This document shows, one piece after another, positions 16,976-26,669 of a stretch of 64,000 nucleotides of DNA. Within the stretch, counting starts at the first letter, position 1. Each line of letters starts with the position of its first letter. Below the pieces are notes generated by a model, which ran no database searches, was not told the DNA's origin, and worked only from the letters and a program-made list of their open reading frames with translations. The DNA is from Enterococcus hulanensis (GTDB lineage Bacteria; Bacillota; Bacilli; Lactobacillales; Enterococcaceae): contig NZ_BJED01000003.1 in NCBI RefSeq assembly GCF_005405485.1, positions 219,192 to 283,191 of the forward strand, given 5' to 3'. A program made the translations under genes and the position numbers.

Positions 16976-18097
16976 CTATCCATTTTGAGGCGCCCTCTTT
17001 GTCAATTCAATCACCAATTTGACGGCTTTCTCCATTTCTGCGATAGCTATGTATTCCTCTGTCGTGTGGATCTTTTCATATCCAACAGACAGATTGACGA
17101 CTTCTTTTCCTTTTTCATTGAAGATATTTGCATCGCTTCCGCCTCCGCTGATCTCTTTAATCAAAGAAAGATCATGTTCAATCATTGCCTGATCCAAAAT
17201 TTTCATTATCACAGATTCATCAGAAATGTTGTATCCTGTAGCCATTTTCTCTACTGTCATTTCAAAGGAACCGCCATATTTTTCTACCGCTCCATTAAAG
17301 GCAGCTTCGATCTCCTTCAGTAACTGCTCAGCGACTTCTGATAATACCGAACGAACTTCTCCTTTCAGCTTCAATGAGTCCATGATAATATTCGTCGCTT
17401 TTCCGCCGTCGATCATCCCGATATTTGACGTTGTCATCTCGTCAATTCGGCCTATATCGATCTTTTGTAAAGCATCCGATAAAATCGCAACAGCAGATAT
17501 CCCTTTTTCCGGCTCTATACCTGAATGCGCCGATCGTCCGTTTACTTGAACCTCATACATGAATAAGGTCGGGCTGGCAATTGTCACGCGACCGACCTCT
17601 CCTCCGCTGTCTAAAACATAGCCGTTTTCTGCTTTGATCAGCTGCATATCCAAGGCTGAAGCACCAATTAATCCGATTTCTTCTCCTGGAGAAAAAACAA
17701 ACTCCAAATCACCGGTTGTAATCCCCTGTTCTTGAATCGTTTCAATTGCTTCGATGATAATCGCAATTCCCGCCTTGTCATCTGCACCTAAAATCGTTTC
17801 CCCTTTAGAAGACAAAATACCTGATTCTTCAATCACTTCAATACCCATTCCTGGCGACACGGTGTCTGTATGGCAGGAAAAGAAAAGAGGCAGTTTGTTG
17901 CGGTCTTTTCCATGATGTCTAACGATCAAATTGTTTGAACCTAATCCGGTAATTTCCTTGCTGGCATCTTCAACGATCTCCATTCCAAACTTCATAAATT
18001 TATTTTTTAAGTATGCATGAATTTCTCCTTCATTTCTCGATTCAGAATCAATCTGAACCAGTTCGATAAATGTTTTCACTAAACGGTTTGTATTCAT
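16976..18097 (-). CDS. PepT-like M20 family metallopeptidase
   Basis: This cytoplasmic zinc peptidase has about 373 residues. Metal-binding and catalytic motifs are FSCHTDTVSPG (His, Asp), GADDKAGIAII (bridging Asp), SPGEEIGLIGA (Glu-Glu), LDSGGEVG and a final HTTEEYI. A dimerisation domain with GRSAHSGIEPEKG lies in the middle. It matches tripeptidase T-like exopeptidases. The ATG chosen has GGAGG seven bases upstream; an earlier in-frame ATG has none. It is the last gene of a four-gene operon with a PDZ-Lon protease, a permease and a YitT protein, which suggests peptide or amino-acid turnover. Confidence 0.9.
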   Translation of the reverse strand: MNTNRLVKTFIELVQIDSESRNEGEIHAYLKNKFMKFGMEIVEDASKEITGLGSNNLIVRHHGKDRNKLPLFFSCHTDTVSPGMGIEVIEESGILSSKGETILGADDKAGIAIIIEAIETIQEQGITTGDLEFVFSPGEEIGLIGASALDMQLIKAENGYVLDSGGEVGRVTIASPTLFMYEVQVNGRSAHSGIEPEKGISAVAILSDALQKIDIGRIDEMTTSNIGMIDGGKATNIIMDSLKLKGEVRSVLSEVAEQLLKEIEAAFNGAVEKYGGSFEMTVEKMATGYNISDESVIMKILDQAMIEHDLSLIKEISGGGSDANIFNEKGKEVVNLSVGYEKIHTTEEYIAIAEMEKAVKLVIELTKRAPQNG

Positions 18098-18122
18098 AGC
18101 TGTTCCTCCATCAATTGTTTTC

Positions 18123-19118
18123 TTAAGCATGCACTTCCAAATATTCAATAATATCTGTCATATTCCCTACAGGTACCACCTTCATCTCAGTCTGAATATC
18201 AGCTGCCACTTTTCTAGCCTCGAAATAGTTTGTTGAAAAAGTTCCTTCTTCATTTCCTAAATAAGGAACAAAGAAAATATCCGCTTGAGAATGATGTGCA
18301 GCATATACCTTCTGCGGGATTCCTCCGACAAGACCAACACTTCCATTTGCTTCTATCGTTCCTGTTCCAGCAACTGTCCTGCCATTCAGCAGGTCCTGTC
18401 CTGTGATCTGTTGATAGATACTTAACGTCAGCATCGCTCCAGCTGAGGGGCCGCCAAATCCTTTAGAATTTATGCGGATTGGTTCATTAGTAGTGACCGC
18501 CAGTACGCCGTTCAATAAATAGCCGCTTCTTGCCACTTGCGGGATAGATAGTTCCTGTTTTTTACCTTCTCGCGCAACGACAAGTTCGGTTTGCGCCGCC
18601 CTCAATTTTTGAGGAAGTTTGGCTAACGCATTAGGCGACACTTTTTCTCCATTTATTGAAAGGATAACGTCGTTTATTCTAAGTGATTCTAAAGCCTGGA
18701 CATCTCGATTGATATTCATTATTCGTATTCCAATAAACTCAAGCTCCTTCTCCTTTTCGGCAAGTCGAAAAGCTTCCGTAACTGCTGTTTGCTTGGAATT
18801 TGCCATAAAAGCCTGCTGAACATCTCTGCTATCTTGTCTTACTGTTTCATAATTCTGAGTTTCTTTCGAGAAATTTTGATAGGGGTGGATCAGCGCTTTG
18901 ATTAACGTAAATACCGTCCCCTGTTTTCGTTTGACCGTTGTTACCAAAATTTCTGAATCACTTTTTGGGGAGCTGTCTGCCACCGAGACCATTTCCATCG
19001 CATCTGCTACTGGCCCCGGCTTGGTTATATATAAATCTGGAATTCTATAGAAAAACGCAAAGTAGATCACTGCAACACTCAACAAAGCAACCGCTAAATA
19101 CTTACTAAATCTCTTCAT
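18123..19118 (-). CDS. Membrane-anchored PDZ-Lon (S16) protease, SepM/YlbL-like
   Basis: This protein of about 331 residues has one N-terminal membrane anchor (residues 8-26), so the protease faces outside. A PDZ domain (IRINDVILSINGEKVS) lies at about residues 125-190. The C-terminal Lon-type protease has the catalytic Ser in GFGGPSAGAML and Lys in GGIPQKVYAA. Relatives include SepM, which trims competence peptide in streptococci, and YlbL. The ATG was chosen because AAAGAGG precedes it by six bases; a TTG two codons earlier overlaps the ribosome site. It sits inside the peptidase/permease operon, with 25 bp on each side. Confidence 0.9.
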   Translation of the reverse strand: MKRFSKYLAVALLSVAVIYFAFFYRIPDLYITKPGPVADAMEMVSVADSSPKSDSEILVTTVKRKQGTVFTLIKALIHPYQNFSKETQNYETVRQDSRDVQQAFMANSKQTAVTEAFRLAEKEKELEFIGIRIMNINRDVQALESLRINDVILSINGEKVSPNALAKLPQKLRAAQTELVVAREGKKQELSIPQVARSGYLLNGVLAVTTNEPIRINSKGFGGPSAGAMLTLSIYQQITGQDLLNGRTVAGTGTIEANGSVGLVGGIPQKVYAAHHSQADIFFVPYLGNEEGTFSTNYFEARKVAADIQTEMKVVPVGNMTDIIEYLEVHA

Positions 19119-19143
19119 AATCAACCTCTTTATTCATAAAAAA

Positions 19144-20349
19144 CTATCCTAGCATCAAACCAACAATTAACCCGCCGGTAATGACAGAAGTTATCGTTAT
19201 CGTAGAAAAACCTGCCGTTACCATAATCGGTAGAATATTCTGCTCAATAACAGCGATCTCTTCTTCTGTCTCCCCTACAGCTGCCGCAGCTTCTTTCGTT
19301 AGAACCATCGTCCCTGGGAAGCCAAAGAGTGTCGTCATTCCAACAGCGATAGATAAAGGACCCGAGTAACCGACCTTTTTACCAATAAGGAATGAAGCGA
19401 TAAAGATAATCGCCAAACCTGCTGCTAAGTAGAAAGCAATCGGTCCAATCAAATGCAAGAGATCCGCCGGAACAATATCTGCTAACGGTCCAAACGCGAT
19501 AACCATGATAGAAATCATTAGTAAGCCGAAAGAATCGGTTGAAGATAACGCATTAGGCTTCAAAATTCTGAAATGTCGCAAAACGATTCCCAGCAATAAT
19601 GCAATCACAAAGGCATTCACCGTTCCATTAGTCAATTGACTTAAAAATCGAGATACGTACATTGTCAGCCCCAGTAAAAACAGTGTGCCGTATGGTGTCC
19701 GCAAAAATTCTGGTAAAATACTTTCCTTAGCCTCAGTTGTATTTTCAGCGACTTCCTGTTCAAAAAACGTCAGCTCACCATTGCGATATTGCTTCTTCAC
19801 ACGAAGCGCCTCTTTTTTCAAAATATTCGCCGTAAACAAGAAGCCGACTAGATTTTTTAAGTTTAGAATCAAGAGCGGGAAAACCGCTAATAAGTAACTA
19901 GATAAAATACCTAAATCACCGCCAGCATTTTGAATCTCATTTACTTTCTCCTGCACCATTAAAATCGAAAGCGTCCCGCCAGTTATCGATGCCGTTCCAG
20001 CCACCGCAATATTTCGATCAAAAATCAGCTCGCCAATGAAAATCAGTATTACCGTCATCAAAACAACAGTTAGAGAACCGATCACAAAAGTTCGCCATTG
20101 CAGCTTCAAATCTTTAAAGCTCATCATCGTTCCTAAATGAACAATAATCACCCCGATGACCGCATTTCCTAAACCTAACAATCCCGAATCCTGAATCAAA
20201 TCATGCGGCAGCAGATCCGTCGCAAAACCAACCAAAAAGATCAGAGATGCTACCAGCATCATCGATATCAAGGCCTTGCTTTTGTTTGAAACAAACTCTC
20301 CAATCGTCCAAATAAACATTACAATAGTAAAAGCTAATATAGGTTCCAT
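19144..20349 (-). CDS. Putative GltS-like membrane permease
   Basis: This 401-residue polytopic membrane protein has about ten to twelve hydrophobic segments in two halves. Each half has a Gly-rich re-entrant-like stretch (GTASITGGTLSILMVQ; GFPGTMVLTKEAAAA). The layout resembles the glutamate:Na+ symporter (ESS/GltS) and related families, but I cannot make a firm match. The ribosome site AAGGAGG precedes the ATG. It is followed by the membrane Lon protease and the PepT-like peptidase, so uptake or efflux of amino acids or peptides is a reasonable inference. Confidence 0.6.
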   Translation of the reverse strand: MEPILAFTIVMFIWTIGEFVSNKSKALISMMLVASLIFLVGFATDLLPHDLIQDSGLLGLGNAVIGVIIVHLGTMMSFKDLKLQWRTFVIGSLTVVLMTVILIFIGELIFDRNIAVAGTASITGGTLSILMVQEKVNEIQNAGGDLGILSSYLLAVFPLLILNLKNLVGFLFTANILKKEALRVKKQYRNGELTFFEQEVAENTTEAKESILPEFLRTPYGTLFLLGLTMYVSRFLSQLTNGTVNAFVIALLLGIVLRHFRILKPNALSSTDSFGLLMISIMVIAFGPLADIVPADLLHLIGPIAFYLAAGLAIIFIASFLIGKKVGYSGPLSIAVGMTTLFGFPGTMVLTKEAAAAVGETEEEIAVIEQNILPIMVTAGFSTITITSVITGGLIVGLMLG

Positions 20350-20364
20350 TATTTTTCCTCCTTA

Positions 20365-21288
20365 TTATTGAATCGGATGATACGTGAATCCCAAGCCGTG
20401 AACTTCCGCCACATTATATGTGATCATAAAGCTCTTAGGATCAATCTCATCTACGATTTTTCTAACCAACGGATATTCCTGCCCAGTCACCACTACCATG
20501 ATCATTTCTCTATCACAATCATTTTTGCCGCCTCTAGCATCAAACACCGTCATTCCTCGATCGATTTCACTTGTTAATTGATCGCGAATTTCTTTTGTAT
20601 TATCTTGACTTATAATCATTACCGCTTTTCTTCTCTTCAATCCGTTCTCAATGTAGTTCATAACAATCGACGTAATCCCGATAGATAAGATAGCGAATAG
20701 AAACTCTTCAAAACCAAAAACATAAAGACTCATAAAAACTATCACCATATCTGTCAGTAATAATCCTAGCGATGGGTTCACACCAAAATATTTTTCAAAA
20801 ATCAATGGCGGGATGGTCGTTCCGCCGCTAGAAGCTTGAATTTTATATAAAATGGCTACTCCAACCGCGAAAACGACACTCCCAAAAATAACAGATAATA
20901 ATCGATCCTCAGTTAACATACCGATTGGTACGATACGTAACGCTAACGGAAATAGTAGACTTCCAATTAATGTATTAAAGAAAATCTTTTTTCCTAAGAA
21001 TAAAGCGGCCAGAATTAAAACTATGACATTCAATGATAATACGACCCATGAACGATCGATACCCAAAGCTGATTCTGCTAAAATTCCAATCCCGCTAGCC
21101 CCTCCAGCGGCAATATCATGAGGTCCTAAAAATAGATTGATACTAATTGCTAGTAACAATACCGCTACTGATATTTTTAGCAGCTGCAATAAAAAAGAAA
21201 GAACAGTACCGCTTTTCTTTTCTCTATTAATAATCGGCGTTCTTTTTTTCGCCCCTGTTTTTAAATTTAAAGTAACATTGTCTTTCAT
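20365..21288 (-). CDS. YitT family membrane protein
   Basis: This protein of about 307 residues has five or six membrane segments (DUF161 repeats, e.g. LFLGPHDIAAGGASGIGIL) and a cytoplasmic C-terminal DUF2179 domain (GRKAVMIISQ-like segment, DPKSFMITYNVAEVHGLGF). The molecular function of the family is unknown. The ATG used is preceded by GGGGGAAAGG; a longer frame would add 24 residues without a ribosome site. It is the first gene of the four-gene operon and is preceded by a long leader hairpin. Confidence 0.88.
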   Translation of the reverse strand: MKDNVTLNLKTGAKKRTPIINREKKSGTVLSFLLQLLKISVAVLLLAISINLFLGPHDIAAGGASGIGILAESALGIDRSWVVLSLNVIVLILAALFLGKKIFFNTLIGSLLFPLALRIVPIGMLTEDRLLSVIFGSVVFAVGVAILYKIQASSGGTTIPPLIFEKYFGVNPSLGLLLTDMVIVFMSLYVFGFEEFLFAILSIGITSIVMNYIENGLKRRKAVMIISQDNTKEIRDQLTSEIDRGMTVFDARGGKNDCDREMIMVVVTGQEYPLVRKIVDEIDPKSFMITYNVAEVHGLGFTYHPIQ

Positions 21289-21352
21289 ACCCTTTCCCCC
21301 TTCGTGACGACTCCTTAATGAGTATGGTGCTAGTTTAATAAAATAATAAAGA

Positions 21353-21401
21353 GCCCTCAAACAAACTATTTCTCAATATTAGAAATAATTTGTCTGAGAG
21401 C
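21353..21401 (-). terminator. 21-bp hairpin ahead of the yitT operon
   Basis: On the minus strand GCTCTCAGACAAATTATTTC pairs over 21 positions (with a few G-U pairs) with the segment ending GTTTGTTTGAGGGC, around a 7-nt loop. A T-rich run (TCTTTATTATTTTATT) follows. It may be an attenuator in the yitT leader or a second terminator behind ldh. Confidence 0.55.
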
Positions 21402-21453
21402 ACTGCCGCTTTTTAAACATGTCGATCATTTATTATTTACCAGACGATTATGT

Positions 21454-21490
21454 AAAAAAGGACCTAAGAGAAAAGGGGATTCTCTTAGGC
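21454..21490 (-). terminator. Terminator of lactate dehydrogenase gene
   Basis: The stem CCTAAGAGAA / TTCTCTTAGG is followed by T6 on the minus strand, about 30 bp past the ldh stop. Confidence 0.85.
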
Positions 21491-21519
21491 CATATATTTT
21501 AACTATTTGGTTTATTGCA

Positions 21520-22461
21520 TCAGCTGTCACTCTCAAGTACGGTGTTCTGCATGTCTTTCAATGTTTGGATCGAAATCCGCATTTTCTCCATTTCATCTTC
21601 AGCTAGCGGTATTTCAATGATCTCCCGAATTCCTTCTCTATTTAAAACAGCGTTAGAACCAATACAAACATCTTCGCTATTATACTGACCCTCTAGATGA
21701 ACTGAAACCGGAAGTACAGAATTTTCGTCCTGCAAAATTGCTTTTGTGATTCTTGCTAGTGAAATAGCAATCCCATAGTGAGTAGAGCCTTTGTAATGGA
21801 TAATCTCATAAGCAGCATTCTTCACATTTTCCGACAACTCAACTAAATCGGATTTCGAAAATTCAGGATGCTGATCCAACCATTCCGTAATCTTTAATCC
21901 CCCGATATTTCCATGGGACCAAACAGGAAACTGTGTATCTCCATGCTCGCCTAAAATATATATATTGACATCGCGTGGATCTATTTGAAATTTTTCACCT
22001 ACCGCACTTCTTAATCGGGCACTGTCCAGAGAGGTTCCTGATCCAATAACTCTATTTGCAGGAAATCCAGTCAACTTCTTTACATAATGAGTAAGAACAT
22101 CGACTGGATTACTGGCAATTAGAAATATTCCAGTAAAATTATGTGCCATAACTGATTGAACAATCGACTTAATAATTCGTGCATTTCGCTTTACCAAATC
22201 CAGACGAGTTTCGTTTTCTTTTTGCGCTGCTCCAGCTGTGATGACTATTAGATCAGCATCAGAACAATCAGAATACTCCGCAGGATAAATACTTTTAGGT
22301 CCAACATAAGCCAAGCCGTTCGTAAGGTCTTTCACGTCGCCGGCAACCTTTTGAGAATCCAGATCAATAATGCCAACATTATTGCCAACTCCCTGTGCCA
22401 TTAAAGCAAACGTATAGCTTGAACCGACATCTCCATTACCGATAACTACAATTTTATTCAT
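21520..22461 (-). CDS. ldh: L-lactate dehydrogenase
   Basis: This 313-residue NAD-dependent dehydrogenase interconverts pyruvate and L-lactate. It has a Rossmann motif IGNGDVGSS and the mobile loop AAQKENETR with Gln at the specificity position, which favours pyruvate over oxaloacetate. LDSARLR and the catalytic His in GEHGDTQFPVWS are present. There is a good ribosome site, AAGGAG. Near relatives include L-2-hydroxyisocaproate dehydrogenase, so a broader 2-keto-acid substrate is possible; this may be a secondary LDH rather than the main fermentative enzyme. It is a single gene with its own terminator, divergent from an Mga-like regulator that could control it. Confidence 0.88.
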   Translation of the reverse strand: MNKIVVIGNGDVGSSYTFALMAQGVGNNVGIIDLDSQKVAGDVKDLTNGLAYVGPKSIYPAEYSDCSDADLIVITAGAAQKENETRLDLVKRNARIIKSIVQSVMAHNFTGIFLIASNPVDVLTHYVKKLTGFPANRVIGSGTSLDSARLRSAVGEKFQIDPRDVNIYILGEHGDTQFPVWSHGNIGGLKITEWLDQHPEFSKSDLVELSENVKNAAYEIIHYKGSTHYGIAISLARITKAILQDENSVLPVSVHLEGQYNSEDVCIGSNAVLNREGIREIIEIPLAEDEMEKMRISIQTLKDMQNTVLESDS

Positions 22462-22766
22462 AAAAATTCTCCTTCTGACTCTCTTACTTATCTATTATCG
22501 AACTTCTCATAATGACTTTCATAATTATTCAAGCAGCTTCAACGATAGATTGTATTGTAAGTTTAGTAAACAGAGATACTCTTCACAAATAAAATAATTC
22601 CCAAAAATGGAAATACTTTGTCTGAAGCAAGACAAAAAAACTTGAGTACTTATAAATCAGCCAACAAAAAAATAATTTAATAATCCCAAGGCAAATGTTT
22701 TATTTAATAAGCCAGTTCGTATTATAATGTAAGCGCATTGAGACTTTTAGATAAGGGGTCCTTTCT
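22462..22766. other. Divergent intergenic region ldh / Mga-like regulator
   Basis: This stretch of about 305 bp has no gene. It contains a small inverted repeat, TTTGTCT-GAAGCA-AGACAAA (22617-22636). The motif TTTGTCTGA recurs in the yitT leader hairpin. Promoters for both genes must lie here, but I see no strong -35/-10 pair. Confidence 0.5.
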
Positions 22767-24203
22767 ATGAATACTTATTCCTATGATTTGCTAGTCGATA
22801 AATCCATAAAAAGAAAAATCAAAATACTTCAAATATTACTTGAAGCCAATCGTCCGGTATCATTAAAAACTTTTAGCGACCTCTGTGATGTTTCTTACAA
22901 AACGATTCAACAGGACATTGCCTACTTAATCGATAATTTGCCAAACACTCTGTTATTGGAAGAATTCAATCACACCTTATCCCTTGAAAATTATGGAACG
23001 AGTCGTGAAATCATCACTTATATCGATAGCCTGATTTCTGATAATCCGATATTCCACATTATCGAATCAATTTTTTATGAAGAAAAAAAAGATTTAATCA
23101 CTTACGCTTTAGACTTATACATTTCCGAATCTACAATGAAAAATTATATCAAAACCTTCCGTAAAGTTCTTAAGGATTTCAAGCTTGACCTCGATACCGC
23201 CAATTTCTCCTTGGTGGGGGATGAAGCAGATATTCGCTATTTCTTCTTCCAATATTTTCGCTCTATTCACGAAAGCAGCGCACCGATTATCCACAATGAT
23301 CAATATCATGAGATAACAGAAGTATTAGAAAAAATGAAAAAGGAATATGATCTAAATCTAAATTTCGACTACTACAGAGCGACAATCTGGATGTTCATCA
23401 TAGAAAAACGAATAGAAAACCACCACTTTATTAAATTTGATACCCCAATACTGGAAAAATATGAAAATAAAGATAGCTACCGTCGTTTTAAAACAGCCTT
23501 CTCCGCGTATTTCCACCCGAAGATACTTAACGAAGACAAACGGAACCAAGAAGTTTTGTTTTCTTATTTTGCACAAGTCGATACCATTATTTATGAATCG
23601 AACAGCTCATACTTAACCAACGACTTTATTCAAGAATTTACAGAGCAGGATTTGCTTATTACGAAATTCTTTATCGAATCAAAACAAAATTTGGTACTCA
23701 ATCATAAAGCAAAATCAGCTATTCAATCCTATCTCACAAACCTGTCAATATTAACTGAATGTACAGACTTATTTCAAAAATATTCTCGCATTCTGATACG
23801 CAAGGCAAAAAACAATTACCCTGCTACTTTTTCCATTTGGTGCCGCATTTTAGAAAATCACAAATATTTTTCACAGATTGAAGATGTAGCGGCTAGATTG
23901 ACCTTATTATATGAGGTAAAAAAATATAACAAGAAAAAGGTGCTCTTTGCCTTAACTGGTGATTCTTCTTCCGTAAGTTACTACAAAGCCCTAGCAAAAA
24001 AAGTCATCCCAAATGACGTTGAATATCACTTTTTGTTCAATCGTCCCTTAACAAATGAATTGCTAAGTACGTTGCAGATTGATTTGTGTGTGTATAATTT
24101 TGAACCGCAGCTAAACCTGACTTCATCCGATCTTTATCGCTTATCTGACATTCCCTTAGATACTGAATGGCAAGAACTGCAAGACCTGCTTTTCAACATC
24201 TAA
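22767..24203 (+). CDS. Mga/AtxA-like transcriptional regulator
   Basis: This 478-residue protein has the same architecture as the regulator at 11515. It has an N-terminal helix-turn-helix (SLKTFSDLCDVSYKTIQQDIAYLI), a second DNA-binding region (ISESTMKNYIKTFRKVL), PRD-like central helices and a C-terminal EIIB-like segment (KKVLFALTGDSSSVSYYKAL). The ribosome site AAGGGG lies about nine bases before the ATG. It is divergent from ldh and may regulate it or the yitT-pepT operon. Targets cannot be read from sequence. Confidence 0.8.
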   Translation: MNTYSYDLLVDKSIKRKIKILQILLEANRPVSLKTFSDLCDVSYKTIQQDIAYLIDNLPNTLLLEEFNHTLSLENYGTSREIITYIDSLISDNPIFHIIESIFYEEKKDLITYALDLYISESTMKNYIKTFRKVLKDFKLDLDTANFSLVGDEADIRYFFFQYFRSIHESSAPIIHNDQYHEITEVLEKMKKEYDLNLNFDYYRATIWMFIIEKRIENHHFIKFDTPILEKYENKDSYRRFKTAFSAYFHPKILNEDKRNQEVLFSYFAQVDTIIYESNSSYLTNDFIQEFTEQDLLITKFFIESKQNLVLNHKAKSAIQSYLTNLSILTECTDLFQKYSRILIRKAKNNYPATFSIWCRILENHKYFSQIEDVAARLTLLYEVKKYNKKKVLFALTGDSSSVSYYKALAKKVIPNDVEYHFLFNRPLTNELLSTLQIDLCVYNFEPQLNLTSSDLYRLSDIPLDTEWQELQDLLFNI

Positions 24204-24213
24204 AGACAAAAAA

Positions 24214-24251
24214 TACCCCGTTGCTTTTATGTTCATTAAAGCAGCGGGGTA
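24214..24251. terminator. Bidirectional terminator between regulator and cls
   Basis: The stem TACCCCGTTGCTTT / AAAGCAGCGGGGTA (one mismatch) has A-rich and T-rich flanks in both directions, including AAAAAA on the right. It overlaps the end of the cardiolipin synthase gene. Confidence 0.85.
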
Positions 24252-25765
24252 AAAAATTCACTTAATCGTTCCTTTACAACGGTCGCAACGTTCCTGTTCT
24301 TCTGTGTTTCGCTGCTTAAGCGTTTTGATTGACGAACATCCTCTTCAAACTGTGCTTGAATCTCACTAACCAAGGCGCTTGGACCATATAGAAATGCCGA
24401 TATTTCATGATTTAAATGAAAGCTTCTAATATCAAAATTGGTCGAGCCCACCGAGGCAACGAGACCATCTACAATCAAATATTTGCAATGCAAAAATGAC
24501 TCTGAGTCATACGCATAGACTTCAACTCCCGCAGACAGCAGCCGATCTATGAAGGAATTATTCCCGTAGTAAGAGATGGCACGGTCGCCTTTTCCCGGAA
24601 TAATCAATTGCACCTTTAACCCGCATCGTGCTGCACGCCGAATAACCGATAAGGACTCCTCATCTGGTACAAAATATGGACTTGCTATCTGAATGGACCG
24701 TTCGGCTTTCCCAAACAACTCCATGATGGAGTCCCTTAGAATGCGCTCTGAATCATAGGGACCGCCAAAAATTATTTGACAGATGTCACTTCGTTCTCCA
24801 AAATACTCCTTTTCCAGCGGAAAATAGCTTTGCCGCGCATCAAAAAATGGCTGCAAAACTTGCTCATCTTCATTTAAGAAGAGCCAATCCAATAGAAATA
24901 CATACTGTAAATAAATCGTACTAGGTCCTAAAATTCTTAAATTCGTATCACGCCAATACTTAAATTTGTCTGTTATACTTCGATATTCATTTCCTAAATT
25001 CATGCCGCCCATATGAGCAATTTGACCATCGATTATAACCATTTTACGATGGTTGCGCCAATTTATTCTGGTACTTAAAGAAGGAGAATTAACTAAATCA
25101 TACGAGCGAACCGAAATTCCGGCTTCTTTCAGTTTAGAGATAAATTCAAAGGGCAGCTTTATCGATCCTACACTATCATAAATAAATCTAACCTTTACCC
25201 CTTGTTTAGCCTTTGCTATTAAAACATCAGCTAACTCAAGACCTGTTTCGTCTGCTTTATAAATGAAATACATTAGATGAATATGATGCCTAGCGCTTTG
25301 AAGATCCTTTAATAATTCCTGATACGCTTTTTCACCATCCGCCAAATGTGTAATTCGATTTCCTTTTAGCGGTTCATTTCCAGAAAGATACGTCAGCTCT
25401 TTTGAGATAGAATAAGGCTCATTGATTATTTCCGAATGCTCATTTAATAATTGAGCCATATATTGGTGCAATAATTGTTCATTTCTTTTTTGTACCGAAG
25501 AAAAACGTCTAAAATTAGGCTTACTGCCTACTAAGAAAAAGAGTAAAATGCCGACATAAGGAAAAAATAAAATAGCAAATAGCCATGCGAATTTTGAAGT
25601 AGAAGATCGCTTATCAATAAAAACCAAATAGCCGCATAAGACAAAAGATACCGCCTCTACAAAAATCGTCAAAACAATCAAACTATCAAAAAACTGATAC
25701 GCCGCAAAACAAACACAAATAAATATCAAGCTGATGACCAACAAACGCTGTAATTTATTTTTCAT
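24236..25765 (-). CDS. cls: Cardiolipin synthase
   Basis: This phospholipase-D-type membrane enzyme of about 509 residues condenses two phosphatidylglycerols to cardiolipin. Two N-terminal membrane helices lie within residues 5-60. Two HKD motifs are visible: HRKMVIIDGQIAHMGGMN and HCKYLIVDGLVASVGSTN. The first in-frame Met with a ribosome site (GAGAGGAG) was chosen over an upstream TTG. It is a single gene. In enterococci, cls changes are associated with daptomycin resistance; nothing in this copy looks abnormal by eye. Confidence 0.93.
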   Translation of the reverse strand: MKNKLQRLLVISLIFICVCFAAYQFFDSLIVLTIFVEAVSFVLCGYLVFIDKRSSTSKFAWLFAILFFPYVGILLFFLVGSKPNFRRFSSVQKRNEQLLHQYMAQLLNEHSEIINEPYSISKELTYLSGNEPLKGNRITHLADGEKAYQELLKDLQSARHHIHLMYFIYKADETGLELADVLIAKAKQGVKVRFIYDSVGSIKLPFEFISKLKEAGISVRSYDLVNSPSLSTRINWRNHRKMVIIDGQIAHMGGMNLGNEYRSITDKFKYWRDTNLRILGPSTIYLQYVFLLDWLFLNEDEQVLQPFFDARQSYFPLEKEYFGERSDICQIIFGGPYDSERILRDSIMELFGKAERSIQIASPYFVPDEESLSVIRRAARCGLKVQLIIPGKGDRAISYYGNNSFIDRLLSAGVEVYAYDSESFLHCKYLIVDGLVASVGSTNFDIRSFHLNHEISAFLYGPSALVSEIQAQFEEDVRQSKRLSSETQKNRNVATVVKERLSEFFTPLL

Positions 25766-25935
25766 TTCTGCTCCTCTCAAAAAGCCGCACTTTCATTTAT
25801 TAGCATCCCCAAACCTTTATAAACGTAATTTTACGCTATAATTTATAATCAATCTAGTTTATCGAATTTATGAATAACTCCTTCAACATTTTTACCTGAA
25901 AAATTGTGCAAGATATGAAACACATTTTAAGCAAA

Positions 25936-25963
25936 CAAAAAACCCCGCTCAAACGAGCGGGGT
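25936..25963 (-). terminator. Terminator of the infC-rpmI-rplT operon
   Basis: The stem ACCCCGCTC / GAGCGGGGT has a 4-nt loop and is followed by T6 on the minus strand. Confidence 0.93.
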
Positions 25964-25973
25964 CGATCATTCA

Positions 25974-26333
25974 TTATTTGCTTAATGAATCTTTAGCTTG
26001 GTCAGCTAGTGCTGTGAAAGCAGCTGCATCGTTAACTGCTAAGTCAGCTAACATTTTGCGGTTGATTTCGATACCGGCAACTTTAAGACCGTGCATTAAT
26101 TTTGAGTAGCTCAAGCCGTTCATACGAGCTGCAGCGTTGATACGTGCAATCCACAATTTACGGAAGTCGCGTTTCTTTTGACGACGATCGCGGTATGCGT
26201 AGTTGTATGAATTCATTACTTGTTCTTTAGCTGTTTTAAATAGAGTGTGTTTAGAACCGTAGTAACCTTTAGCTAGTTTTAGTGTCTTTTTACGACGTTT
26301 ACGAGTTACAGTTCCACCTTTAACACGTGCCAT
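25974..26333 (-). CDS. rplT: 50S ribosomal protein L20
   Basis: This 119-residue basic protein starts [16 protein letters not shown] and matches L20 over its whole length. It binds 23S rRNA early in large-subunit assembly and in Firmicutes represses its own operon through the infC leader. It is the last gene of infC-rpmI-rplT and is followed by a strong terminator. Confidence 0.98.
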   Translation of the reverse strand: MARVKGGTVTRKRRKKTLKLAKGYYGSKHTLFKTAKEQVMNSYNYAYRDRRQKKRDFRKLWIARINAAARMNGLSYSKLMHGLKVAGIEINRKMLADLAVNDAAAFTALADQAKDSLSK

Positions 26334-26395
26334 GTTTAATTCCTCCTAATAAATAAATCATTGAATTTTTTAAAGTTGTAAAGCGGGTTGCGCAA

Positions 26396-26596
26396 TTATT
26401 TCATGCGTGCCAATTGTTGGCGGATACGTTTGTAATCGCCTTTTGATACCATAGACGCTTTACGTAATTGACGACGTTGTTTTTTAGTTTTTCCGTGGAA
26501 ACGGTGACTTGTGAACGCGCGGAAACGTTTCAAACCGCCTTTACCAGTGCGTTTTACGCGTTTTGCTAAACCGCGATGTGTTTTTTGTTTTGGCAT
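26396..26596 (-). CDS. rpmI: 50S ribosomal protein L35
   Basis: This 66-residue basic protein starts [15 protein letters not shown] and has full-length similarity to L35. It has a good ribosome site and lies between infC and rplT in the standard order. Confidence 0.98.
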   Translation of the reverse strand: MPKQKTHRGLAKRVKRTGKGGLKRFRAFTSHRFHGKTKKQRRQLRKASMVSKGDYKRIRQQLARMK

Positions 26597-26669
26597 GACT
26601 AAATTTCCTCCTACTTTTCATTTCGCATACTCTTTAACTAGAGTCAAAGAAGCATTCTCAAAATTATTG

